This document shows positions 6,773 to 17,700 of a stretch of DNA of 27,006 nt, in pieces. A program made the position numbers and the translations under genes. This DNA comes from a virus, in IMG/VR virus record IMGVR_UViG_3300002835_005343, positions 1 to 27,006 of that record; one strand, 5' to 3'. Below the pieces are notes generated by a model. It did not search any database and had not been told where the DNA came from. It saw only the letters and a program-made list of their open reading frames with translations. How positions within the stretch are numbered: the first letter of the stretch is position 1; each line of letters opens with the position of its first letter.

Positions 6773-9700
6773 TATAATACCTCACTTAAGAATAATGTCA
6801 TGTCTGGTCCGCTTGAATTTCTTGAAAAGTCAATATTATATACTACAAATCGATTTTGTGGATTTGATGCTATGCTTACATTATTTTCTATGTAATCTAA
6901 AGTAACTATGTCTCCAAGTTGGATTGTAGGAATTGAAAATATTTTAACCCCCAAAGATCTTCTAGGCTTTGATGTTTTTTCAACCATCCATTTCATAAGA
7001 CCCATTGCTTCGTCTTGTGACTGAATATATTGAGTATCTAAAGAAAAGTCTTTTTTCCCGTAGGTCATTCTGCTAAGTTTGATATCTTGATAATCTTGTT
7101 TAAATTTGAACGGATTAGAAATTAGCCTATCTGAAACAAACTGTGGATCTGAAGTGATGCTGTTCTTGTTAAAATAATCATCTACTGTAAGTTGATTACT
7201 AGACTGTTGTGTAAAAGTAATACCCTGAATTCTTAAATAATTTCCACTTGTTTCATCTAAATTAAGTTGTGTATCTGTTGCATTAAATATTAAAAACTCA
7301 GCACCATACGACCCTGCCTTAAATCCAGAAACCACATAGCCTTTTATATTATTGAATGTTGGAGAGATTTTTGCAGTTAGTGCTGGGTATGCCTTATCAT
7401 ACTTAAAACTAAATGACGCTGCTTCTCTCATAATACTTCCAAACTCTTCAAAGTACATATTGTATTTTGGAGGTCCTGAAGGTCCTATTCCAGAAAGGTA
7501 CGTGTTTTGAATTAGTCCGCTCATCGCATACTTTCTAAAAGATTCACTTGCAGTTATCTCGTTGTCTTCAAAAACTGAGTTAACTGGAGCATCTAAAGAA
7601 AACGTTGTGTTTTGGCTATAGTTATTAGATAGAGCATAAACATTCTCAAACATTGCTCTGGCCGATCCTCTTGTAAATAATGCAACATTAGAATATTCTG
7701 GAAGTGGATCTGCGTCATCCACAGTCTTTATTAATTTTCCATTTAAATATAAATAAAATCTACGAATGTTTCCTATGTTTTGATACTCAACGGCTAAATC
7801 GTAAACGGTTGGATTTTCTTCAGCAAACATTCTAGACTGTCCAGTAAACCTTCCATCGTCTACTAGAATATTGGCAAGGCCATCATATAAAGGAATAGGA
7901 ATAGCATTCCCACCATCTGACTTTACTTTATAAAAAAATACGTTGCTAACTGATCTTCTATCATCTGAAGATAACTTTTCTAATCCAAGTGCTGCTATCT
8001 CAAAATAATATCCAACATTCGTAGAAGTATTCAACATTACCGCTAAGCCAGCAGAGCCTCCAGATATACTTATGTTTTTATCTGGGGTAGATCCATTCAC
8101 AACAAAATAGGTGCTTGATCCATTTGCTGTTTGTCCAGATGTTTTTGCACTTTCTATTTTCCCAACAATTCTTAGGCGAGTTCCGAAGTGTTTATACTTA
8201 TTGTCTGGAAAAGACTTATGGACATAAGATATAAAATTTCTTGGCTTTTCTTTTGTTGTAAAGTTGGGTCCAGTTAAAGAAAGAGCGGAAGACTGAATCG
8301 ATCCTGGGTGTGGCTGTGTTCCTGTAGTAATCTCTCCAGCCATAACTGTTGACATAAAGTTTTTAATTAATCCTGTTCTAGAAGAAGTTCTTGCTAGTGC
8401 ATCAGAAGATATTCCTGTGTCTGTTATTTTGCCTGCAGTTGCTATCGTTGTTTGTGGAATAGGAGTCTTTTTTTCAAACAGGTATTCTGCTGACATGTGA
8501 CATCCTTTAATATTATCATCAGATTTCCAATAATCAGATATACCTGCGGAGTGTTCAACGACTGTTGTTCCAAACTGCCCACGCCCATGCTTTGCAACAG
8601 CACCATTCTTTAGTTTAATCGTGCCGTTTATGTCCTCATAAATTGGCTCAGCATAAATCCTTACAAGTCCTGTTGGATATATTTTTCCATTAAATGGCAA
8701 CTTGGAAAAATAATTTTGATAATCTTCTACAGATGTTATCCAAACATTTCCATATCCACTGACATTAAATTGAACTGCATCATACTTTATTATCTCTCCA
8801 CTAGAGTAGAAGTATCCATTGTATCTTGTGATCCAATATACAGACTCTCCAAGGCTAAAGGTATTGTTAATAACAACATTGTTTTTTACAAATGGAACGT
8901 CTGCTGCTAGGTTGGAGTTTAAGGGTATTGCACTAAGCACGTATGCAGACTGATTGTTTACTTCATTGTTAATTGATTTTGTGTTTTGTGTTCCAGCAAC
9001 TTCCCAAAGAAGAGCAGGCTTATATATATAAACTCTTTCGTCATCTAAAAGGCTGGCCTGCCTAATTGAACCAATAGATCTTTGAATGTGTCTTGTTGTG
9101 TAGTTGATAACTCCACCGTTGTAAACATTGTTTGATTGAGTCGACACCTCAATAATGTTTTCAATCTTGCCATTGCTAGTTCCTTTATTCTTAATCTCTT
9201 TGTCTGCAGACAAATCTTTTGTGCCTTTAAGTTCAAAGGTTGTTTCTCTTTGATTTTTTGTTGGCATAAAATAATCCTTGCTCATCATTACGAAATTATT
9301 ATATTCATCAAAAAACATTGCGGTTTGTGTTGATATGGCTAAGTCCTGTAGAATTTCTGCTACGCTTTGATCTGGAGCAACAAAAAAATATGGAATAATT
9401 ATTTCTGTTTCTCCATCAACTCTTTTAAATGTGTAGTTAGAAAACCCAATGCTGTCTAACAAAAGACATACAGCAGAACTAACAGATACCTGTGTCATTA
9501 GTATTTCTGGGGCAGTTATTGATTCTAAATACCAGTACATATCTCTTAATGTAAGAGAAACAGTTTTGGCCATAAAGTCTTGCTTAGGGAACGCATCAGA
9601 ATATAATGTTTTCATTGGAACAAAATAATCCCATCCATCTACATCAACAATAACTTCATAAAATTTAAACTGAATGTGACGATTAATGTATTTGGCAATT

Positions 9701-11064
9701 ATGCTTGACGAATTGTTTTCATTAAATGCCTGATCATAATCAAAAATATTAATAGTTCCATTTGAGGCAATTAACTGTCCTACTGGCAAACCACTCATTC
9801 CAAGGTCTGATGCGCTCTTATTAATCGAATAGTCTAGGGTTTTATCAGAAACATTCATAGCAAGTCTTGGAGAAATTTCTATTAGGTCAAAGGTAGAGTC
9901 TTTTACGTTCATTGCATCTACAACTATTCTTACGCCAGAAATAAACTCAAACTCTCTATATTGCTCTTTGTTGTCTAGAGATCTTGTAAATACACTTGGG
10001 GAGGTTGCATCAGTAACAAAGTTTGTTAGTCTGTCTACTGTTTCATCTTGAAGATACCAGCCATACCTTGGTGTTATTGTTTCATATTCTGTACCGTTCC
10101 ATATATGGAAAGTACCTATATCTTTTTCATTTATTTTAATAAGATAGGCATACCCGATTACAGATTTTTCTGGTAGGAGGCTAACGCTTGTGTATGTTTC
10201 TGCAAAAACAAAATTAGATCTCCATTCATTTGGAACTATAAGGCCATAGGCAATCTCAACATATCCATCACTCTTAATAACTGGTGAGCCGTCTATTCTT
10301 GTTATAGATGGATTAAAAGAAATAACATCTTGCCAGTTTCCGTCTTTTAGGAATTGAATTTTCCATTTGCTTGGAACTTTTTTATTTAAATCTCCAAAAA
10401 ATGCATCTGGTTTTGACCCTGTTGGCGAAGAGAATGGTCCTAAGTTTTCTGTGCCCACATGAGTTTGCATCTTAATAACAAGTCTGTTTGTTGGGACTGC
10501 TTCTTTATATACAACAAAAGGACAAGCATCTTCAATTGAATTTTGAGCGCCTCTTACCTTTGATGCAATTCCATATTCCTGTCCCGACTCTGTCCTATAG
10601 GATGTCCAGTATTTAAACTTATCGTTCTTATCTGGCATGTAATATCTTGGTCTATCTGCCATAAATAAGTTTGGATGGTGCACTTTGCCATTTTCAAAAT
10701 AAACAGCCTTGTTGATTCCTGATCTTGGTCTGAATTGTTCAAAGCATGCCTCTAAAGAATAAAGAGTTTTTAGTTTTTCTTTTTTTGTTAAAAATTTTGT
10801 TATTGTTGTGCTATTGTCAAATGTTCCATCGACTAAAACATCTGCATCTGTTGCTCCTGTATAAAAGTTGCCAGCGTCATTAATATCAAAACTTGTAGGA
10901 AGCGATGAGTAGATTGAAGAACTTTCAGTTGGTCGATATCTATAGTTTCCAATATGTTTTATATTGGTAGGACTATTCATATTCCATTCTGCTATTATTA
11001 CTGATTTGTTGCGTACCGTCGATGAGGTCTCTAAAAATGTTTGCAACTCTTTGTTTTCAAACAT
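6772..11064 (-). CDS. Large tail-tip hub protein with LamG-like insertion
   Basis: The 1430-residue protein is the second largest here and should form the baseplate hub at the tail tip. The N-terminal two-fifths hold many strands. Around residues 529 to 600 a segment (Ser-Val-Ser-Ser-Ala-Val-Cys to FFDEYNNFVMMSKDY) has the pattern of phage hub proteins. Residues about 949 to 1142 look like a LamG or concanavalin-like sandwich, including FYLYLNGKLIKTV and a following ALFTRGSARAMFENVYALSN. The C-terminal 80 residues (SLGVKIFSIPTIQLGDIVTL and onward to DMTLFLSEVL) match the closing beta domain of hub proteins. The start has GAAGAGG and overlaps the upstream stop. No peptidase or lysozyme motif was seen, so wall-degrading activity must lie elsewhere. 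Confidence 0.8.
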   Translation of the reverse strand: MFENKELQTFLETSSTVRNKSVIIAEWNMNSPTNIKHIGNYRYRPTESSSIYSSLPTSFDINDAGNFYTGATDADVLVDGTFDNSTTITKFLTKKEKLKTLYSLEACFEQFRPRSGINKAVYFENGKVHHPNLFMADRPRYYMPDKNDKFKYWTSYRTESGQEYGIASKVRGAQNSIEDACPFVVYKEAVPTNRLVIKMQTHVGTENLGPFSSPTGSKPDAFFGDLNKKVPSKWKIQFLKDGNWQDVISFNPSITRIDGSPVIKSDGYVEIAYGLIVPNEWRSNFVFAETYTSVSLLPEKSVIGYAYLIKINEKDIGTFHIWNGTEYETITPRYGWYLQDETVDRLTNFVTDATSPSVFTRSLDNKEQYREFEFISGVRIVVDAMNVKDSTFDLIEISPRLAMNVSDKTLDYSINKSASDLGMSGLPVGQLIASNGTINIFDYDQAFNENNSSSIIAKYINRHIQFKFYEVIVDVDGWDYFVPMKTLYSDAFPKQDFMAKTVSLTLRDMYWYLESITAPEILMTQVSVSSAVCLLLDSIGFSNYTFKRVDGETEIIIPYFFVAPDQSVAEILQDLAISTQTAMFFDEYNNFVMMSKDYFMPTKNQRETTFELKGTKDLSADKEIKNKGTSNGKIENIIEVSTQSNNVYNGGVINYTTRHIQRSIGSIRQASLLDDERVYIYKPALLWEVAGTQNTKSINNEVNNQSAYVLSAIPLNSNLAADVPFVKNNVVINNTFSLGESVYWITRYNGYFYSSGEIIKYDAVQFNVSGYGNVWITSVEDYQNYFSKLPFNGKIYPTGLVRIYAEPIYEDINGTIKLKNGAVAKHGRGQFGTTVVEHSAGISDYWKSDDNIKGCHMSAEYLFEKKTPIPQTTIATAGKITDTGISSDALARTSSRTGLIKNFMSTVMAGEITTGTQPHPGSIQSSALSLTGPNFTTKEKPRNFISYVHKSFPDNKYKHFGTRLRIVGKIESAKTSGQTANGSSTYFVVNGSTPDKNISISGGSAGLAVMLNTSTNVGYYFEIAALGLEKLSSDDRRSVSNVFFYKVKSDGGNAIPIPLYDGLANILVDDGRFTGQSRMFAEENPTVYDLAVEYQNIGNIRRFYLYLNGKLIKTVDDADPLPEYSNVALFTRGSARAMFENVYALSNNYSQNTTFSLDAPVNSVFEDNEITASESFRKYAMSGLIQNTYLSGIGPSGPPKYNMYFEEFGSIMREAASFSFKYDKAYPALTAKISPTFNNIKGYVVSGFKAGSYGAEFLIFNATDTQLNLDETSGNYLRIQGITFTQQSSNQLTVDDYFNKNSITSDPQFVSDRLISNPFKFKQDYQDIKLSRMTYGKKDFSLDTQYIQSQDEAMGLMKWMVEKTSKPRRSLGVKIFSIPTIQLGDIVTLDYIENNVSIASNPQNRFVVYNIDFSRNSSGPDMTLFLSEVL

Positions 11065-11702
11065 TATACCTCTTCCAAACTTATTGAGACATTCCAGTAG
11101 TCAAACTTAGTTCCTCTTTTTTCAACAGAGTATGAGAAATCACTAATAAACATTTCCACTATCTGATTATATTGTGCCAAATGGTCGTAAGGCTCTGCTG
11201 TTAATTTAAATGCACTCTTATTATCATAAGTCAAGAATACCCAAAAAGAACCTTTGTGAGAGTTGTACCATTCAAGCATATCTGCTCCACCCGCTCCGCC
11301 ATCTGTTGTATATGACTTGTTTGGAGACAGGCCAGTTTCTGCATTGAATGCTGGGACATCGTCATGAGACCTAGATGGAATCATATTCCAACTTGTGCTT
11401 AATGTAATCTTGTCTGCAATATGATAAGACCTCATTCGTCCATTAATCATTCTTTCTCTTCTTTCAATTCTTTCTTCTGAAAAACTAAGCGAAGACCTAT
11501 TGTCGTCAGTAATCAAGAGAAACTGGTCTAAAAGTTCTGGACCTGTTCCTTCTGGTGCTGATGCTCCTACTTCGTACCCTTGAGGAATATACAAACCATT
11601 TAAAAGCGTTCCAGAGTTTTCAGACCAAAGCATTCCACTTGGTCTGTGATACTTCTTTCGTCCCTGAATATACTTTACTTTATCGTCAAATTCATCGGCC
11701 AT
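11064..11702 (-). CDS. Distal tail (Dit-like) or tail-tip adaptor protein
   Basis: The 212-residue protein follows the tape measure directly, the usual place of the distal tail protein that joins the tail tube to the hub. It begins MADEFDDKVKYIQGRKKYHR and has a conserved-looking Trp-Asn-Met-Ile-Pro-Ser-Arg-Ser centre. It also contains a Gly-Gly-Ala-Gly-Gly-Ala-Asp loop, LEWYNSHKGSFWVFLTYDN, and a closing strand pair ending FDYWNVSISLEEV. The last feature (a strand describing a tail-protein beta sandwich) is typical of this position. The ATG at 11702 lies 11 bases inside the end of the tape measure gene and is preceded by GAGGGGTG. The Dit assignment is from position, size and strand pattern, not from a specific motif. 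Confidence 0.65.
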   Translation of the reverse strand: MADEFDDKVKYIQGRKKYHRPSGMLWSENSGTLLNGLYIPQGYEVGASAPEGTGPELLDQFLLITDDNRSSLSFSEERIERRERMINGRMRSYHIADKITLSTSWNMIPSRSHDDVPAFNAETGLSPNKSYTTDGGAGGADMLEWYNSHKGSFWVFLTYDNKSAFKLTAEPYDHLAQYNQIVEMFISDFSYSVEKRGTKFDYWNVSISLEEV

Positions 11703-14700
11703 TTAGCGACACCCCTCTAATTCTTCTATCATCAACCTGTTTAATTGTTGACATTACTGCTTGTGCAATTTCGTTTGGACTTGCATCTGTCTTAGCATTA
11801 ACAGTTAGTGCATATGTATTATTATACACTGATCCCATCGGAGATTTTCCACTATTGATTAACTTTAGATTGTCTACTCCATAAGAATCAACAGCATACT
11901 TGCTCATAACAAACTCTCCTGGTGTTAACATTGCTGGAACCGTGTCAGTTCCCTTTGCAAAGCCACCCATAGCAAACTTCATTGGGTTGATCAATCCGCC
12001 TTTTGCCCTATAGTAATTTGTTCCGTTCCACCAAGACCCGCCATTCAATAATTCATTTGTTGCATCTGCTGCTGCATCGGCAGCCTTTTGTGCAGCCCAT
12101 GCGTCTGCTGCTTTCTTTGCAGCGGCCTCTGCTGCTAAACGATCTGCTTCTGCTTTGGCTGCTGCTGCATCTGCTGCGTTTTGTTCTGAAGTTGTCTTAT
12201 CTCCAGTGTTTGTATTGTTTACCTTTTTTGTCCAGCCCTTATTATCATCCCACTCATAGTCATCACCTGGCTTTGGTGGCTTTGTCCATCCACCCTTGCC
12301 ATCTGAAATCCATGCTTTCCCTGGTGCTTGATTTGTGTTTCCGCTATTTCCGTTGTTGCCGTTGTTTCCGTTATTTCCACTGTTGCCGTTGTTTCCACTG
12401 TTGCCGTTGTTTCCACCATCAACATAGACTGTTGTAACGTACTGAGTTATATTCTCAGTTATATTTCTAATTTCATTAATTATTGAATCTGTTGTAACGC
12501 TCTTAGGTATCTTATTAATTGTGTCTAAAATTCCTGACCAAGAAGTTGCAGTAGTTGCTGCAGACTTATCTGCTGCTGCAAGCGCAATGGCATAGGCTTC
12601 TGCTAACTCCTTAATATCTTTAACTTTGTCTTTAGTTTCTTCCCATTTTTGAAGAGTCATTCCAGTAGTATCGTCAATAGCAATAGCCTCTTCTGCAATT
12701 GCTACCAAATACGCTTCTTGTGATGCTAACTCTTCATCTTGTTTTTCAAGATCTTCTAATATTTTAGTCTGAACCTTTTCGTTTGCTTCTTCTATTTTTA
12801 ATTGTTCATTAAGTTTTATAACTGCAGCATCATAGAGTGCCTGCTGGTTTCTAAGTTCTTCTGTTCTTTTTTCTTCTTGAATATCTATCTTCTCTTGCTC
12901 AAGAACAATTTTTTCTTGTTCTGCAGTAATTAGGGCCTTTAAGTCTAAAATTTGTTTTTCTATCTCTAATCTCTTAGGATCTGTTTCTAATTTATATATT
13001 TCTTGACTTATCTCAAATTGTCTTTCCGTAATCTGCTTTCTTGTCTTTCCATCTGCATTGGTCAGTGAGTCAAGTTCGTTTGTTCTGGCATTCTCAAGAC
13101 CCTGCATTAAGGCATCGCCTTGGTTTGCTGCAGAAGAGGCCCTCATCTCTTGTGCTACTCTGGCTGCTGCTGCGATATCTCCAGATGTAAGCGCATCTGC
13201 CAAGTTTAACTGCTGTCCTTGAGATTCAACAATTTGTTGATTTAACTCGTTTACCTTTTGCAATGCTTCTACTTGCTTGTCATACTTCTCATTAATATCT
13301 TCTGCAGCCTTGTCCATTATTGCAAGGTCATTGCTTAGTGCTTGATTTTCTTTATTGAAAGCATCTATTTTGTCTGTAAACTGTTCTTTTAATGTCTTTT
13401 CTTTACTATCAATATCTTTTTGATAACCCTTTATGGTTTTTTCCATTGTCTTGATGTTGTCTTGGATTCCCTTAATTATGTCATCGTATTTTTTGTTTAC
13501 ACCATCTATAGCATCAGATAAAATCTTGTCTTGATCTGCAATGTCGCTCTGAATCTTTGCCTTTCTGCCTTGAATTTGTTGAAGTTTTGTAGATGCAAGA
13601 CCCATGGTCTTAGCATTGGCCTCTCTTGCTGTCCTAATGCTGCTTATTGTTGCACCCTCTGGAACAGTTGGTATATCTGCCCCTGCTTTTGCATATCTTG
13701 CTGCAACATTTGCTGTGGCAATTTTACCAACCTGCTGTGCTGGTCTACCGTCTTTGTATTCAGATGTTGCAGTGCTTAGTTGTGATAAATTTAAATAATT
13801 ATAGATACTTCTTTTTGCATCCATTACTTTGTTTGCTGCATCAGCACCTGCCTGAACTTGCTGTGCAGTTGTCTTTACTGCAAAATCAATTGCAACCTTT
13901 ATGTCTGAATTTTCCTGTATAGCCTTAAGTCCAGCAACAATTTCTTTTAACCTGTCTGCAGCACCAGCAGCATTAGACTGATAGTCTTCCATAGCAGAAA
14001 TTGCTTCTGAAAGTGATTCTGGATCGCCAATGATAGATCTTAGGGAGTCTCCCGAAACGCCCTGATTTTTTAAGAATTCTACGACAGTAGGAATTTTTGC
14101 TATATCCTTTTGTTCCTGTATTGCTTTTGAGCCTTTAGAAATTAAGTTATTAATTTTTTGTCTGTTTGTTAATTGCTTGCTTAGTTCAACATTTGTCTTT
14201 AGTTCTTCATCGGTTATCTTGCCAGCAAAGATTGCTGCGGTTGTATATTCGTCCTGTAAAATATTTTCTATAGACACCGCATCATAACCAGCAGCAACTA
14301 GTTTACGCCTTACGCCTTCTTGCTCATTTAATAATAGTACAGACTTACTTACAGCAGAATTAAATTCTCCAACTACCGCTGCGTCAAGTCCCTTGTTATA
14401 TGTTTTACCAACCTTAGATAAAACAACATCTCCTGTTTTTGTTCCTTCTGGCAAGAATTTCTTTTTATTGTATGGGTCAACAATTCTACCCTTGTTCTTA
14501 CCCTTTTTAATTTTTGGTCCTGCTGTAGTAAAATACTTTGCTTGCTCTGTTGGATCTTGTGCCATTACAAAATCAATAAACTGCCTGTTTAGTTTCATGG
14601 CATTCATCTGCTGCTCTACGCCTCTGAACTTGTTCTCTACAGACTTAGAGTTTCCTGCAGCCAAAGCCTTGTTTAATTCTTCTATTCCTCCTGCTGCATT

Positions 14701-17700
14701 GATTGCTGCATTTCTAACATTCTTTAATCTTTCTAAAAGGGATTTGTATGGATCTTCTTTTTTAGTTTTATCTCCATCTCCATCTTTAAACTTTCCTGCC
14801 TTTTGGCTGGCGATGGCCTGTTTTTGTGACTGCATTGCTCTTTCTGCTGCTATAGCATCAATAGCGGCTGCTTGTCCAGCAGGAGATGCCCAATAGTCGG
14901 CAACAGTGCCTGCTCCACCTGCTGCCTTTACCTTTTCTTTAGTAAAGGCATCAATATCTCCCTGTCCAATTGTTTTCTTTACTGTAATGTATTCCTGAAT
15001 GACAGTTTTCTTTGTTTCATCTGGCAAGTTGCCCCACTGATCCCATACCGCAAGAAGGGAACTCATATTTTCTACTGTACCATCTCCGTCAGTATCTAAT
15101 TTAGAAATTGCTTCTTTTGTAATTGGAGTTGGCATTTGTTCAACCACTTCAAGTTCTTCTTGAAGTTTTTTAAGTTTATCCATAGCATCTTCTTGTTCAA
15201 AGAATGCTTCAAGGTTAATTTCTTTACCGTCCATCTTTTCCATGAGATTGATTGTTGAAACAAGTTTGTCTGCTTCTTCTGGATCGGCGTTGGCAATCTT
15301 GGCCATAATTGTTTTTACAACTGCTTTAGATTTTTTGCCCTTAAATCCTCCGAGAGAGTTGATTAACTGAGTAACTTTTCCTGGGTCTTGTAGTTTTGTT
15401 GTTACATCAAGGAATGTTTCAAGTTCGTCTTCTTTACCTGCAAACATGTCTAAAAGCGTTGTTGCAGTTGCGGTTGGAATTGCTCCAGATGCAACAATAG
15501 TGTTTATCTTAACTTCTAGTTCTTTACTCTCAAGGGCTGCAGAAGACTTTAAAAATGCGTCAGCAAAATCTCCTTGCCCCGTTGCCTCAGCCTTTAGCCT
15601 TACCTGATCTTTTAGTGAATCAAAGAATGCACCCTCTGTTGCTGCTCTTTTTTGTGCAATTTTAAATTGAGCAAGTTGATCTTTTAATATTTGTTCATTT
15701 GTTGCTCTTAAGGTTACTAAACCGTCTTTTCTTTTACCCTCTATTATTGAAATTTCATCGTCTATTAGTTTTCGCTTTGCTGAGTCTGCTGTTGACGCTT
15801 TCTTTACCTCAAGAATTTTTACTTCTTTATCATATTGAGCATTTAGTGAATCAATTTGAGACTGATTAAACTCTAAATCTTGTGTGCCTCTTGCAGCAGA
15901 TGATGCAGCCATTTTTTCTGAATCGGTCTGTGTAAATGCTTCTGCAAAGTTATATCCTTTGCCAGTTGCACTACCGCTAAGAATACTTTGAACAATTTGA
16001 CCACCTGGAATCATAGTTCCAATTGAGCCTAATAGGTTATCTCTACTAAAGGCATTTGTATCTTTTTCCATCTGACTAGCAAAGTTAGAGCCTAATTGTT
16101 TTGTTAAGTCTCTTTGCTCTTCTACTAATTTTACTCTTACTTCCAAAGGATTTTTGAGTAAGTCTTCTCCGCTTGGTCCGATAAGATCTAAAAGTTGTCC
16201 GCTGATTTGAGATGTAAGAGTTGTATTGTTTAAGTTAATTCCAATTTGGCTTGCAACGCTGTGCGCTTGCTCTGCACTCATTATTCCATCTGAAACATAT
16301 CCAGCAAGTTGAATAGCCATTGTCTTTGCTGCAACATCAGTTCCAGACTGCATGTTTTTAATAAATCCAGACATTACATCTTTGCCTACTTCATTTTCAA
16401 AGAATGTTGCTCCAAACTGCTCTTTTCCTCTTTCAAAACCAGTAGTGTATCTATCAGATGCAGAGGCCTGTCTCTTTCTAGCATAGATTTCAGTTGCTCC
16501 AACTTTTCCAGTTAAAGCACCAATACCCTTCATTTTTTCTGTTGTTGCAGATGTTTCGTCAACTAGTCTAGACTGTGATTCTGCTGCCTTCTTTGCTACC
16601 TTGTCTAATAAGAATAGACCTCCACCTGCTGCTGCTACTGCAGTTAATGCTATTCCAAATGGTCCCATACCTGCAAACATTGGAGCCATACCAGCAACTG
16701 CAGATGCACCCATTGCTGCCATGCCAGCAGTTTGTTGTCCTGCCATCATTAAACCCATACCTGCAGTTCCAAGGGCCATGGATGCTCCTCCTGAGAAGCC
16801 CCCTATCTTTTGCTGACGAGCCATTCTTTTTTCTTTGACTGCTGCTTTTGCATCTGCTTTTTGTTGTCTAGCAATTTCTTTAGCAGTTTGAGATGACTGT
16901 GCTATCTGTTTTCTTTCATCAGCCATTGCTTTTTGCTTTTCATGCTGGTTTCTTTTTTCAACTTCGGCAGCAATAAGCCTTGTTCTGTATTGAGTCAATG
17001 CCTGATTTATTTCTTTTTGAGTTAAGTTGTTTCTTTGCTTTAATAGTCTTGCTTGCTCTTGCATAGCATTTGTAATTCTTCCTTGTGCTGCCTTGCTTAG
17101 TCCTGGATCACCTTTAACCATTCCAGGCATAGAGAAGCCAGGTGCTGATGCAAAGCCTCTACGGAAATTCATAAGTTGTCTTCTTGTTGCAACTGTTTGG
17201 CTTGGTCCTAAAGAAGTAGTTCTTTGATCTCTTGAACTTCCGCTGCTTGCAGATGCTCCAGCAGGCTTTGGCCCAGTATTCTGATTTGTTAGTTTTGATT
17301 CTTTTCCAGAGTCGGTGTTAACCTTAAACTCATTTCTAGGATCTACTAAAACCTTGTCTGCTGATTGTGCAGCCAAGTCAATGCGTCTTGATGGTTTTAT
17401 TGAGCGATCTTTAAGTATTGCGAGCAATGACTTAGCATTTATTCCAGCATTTTTACCTAATGTTACACCAGGAATTTTATTTCCTTTTGCAGTATGGTCT
17501 GCTGCATATGCCTCTAACTCTGCTGCTTTTGCTACAAGTGCTCTCTGCTCTGGTGTCTCTGGGTGTAGACCCGTTTTCATAAATTCTGCTGCTTTTTTAT
17601 AATCAGACAAAAGAGCGGGATCTAATCCTAGAGGGTTTGCTCCGCCCTTATTGTTCCAATTTAAAATCTTTTCAAATCTTGGAGATCCCTTTCCAATAAA

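Noticed and set aside
11823-11830. TGTATAAT on the minus strand within the tape measure end
   Set aside because: It lies well inside coding sequence with no nearby start it would serve; probably chance in AT-rich DNA.
12337-12417. Possible CRISPR-like repeat array
   Set aside because: The units are short, adjoin without spacers and code in frame for Gly-Asn residues, so this is a coding repeat.
12003-12437. Plus-strand open frame of 144 codons rich in Leu, His and Cys
   Set aside because: It is antisense to the repeat-rich C-terminus of the tape measure gene, has odd composition and no ribosome site; it is a shadow frame.
14393-14896. Plus-strand open frame of 167 codons
   Set aside because: It lies antisense to the tape measure gene and has no family resemblance or start signal; its length reflects the low stop density opposite a Lys/Ala-rich gene.
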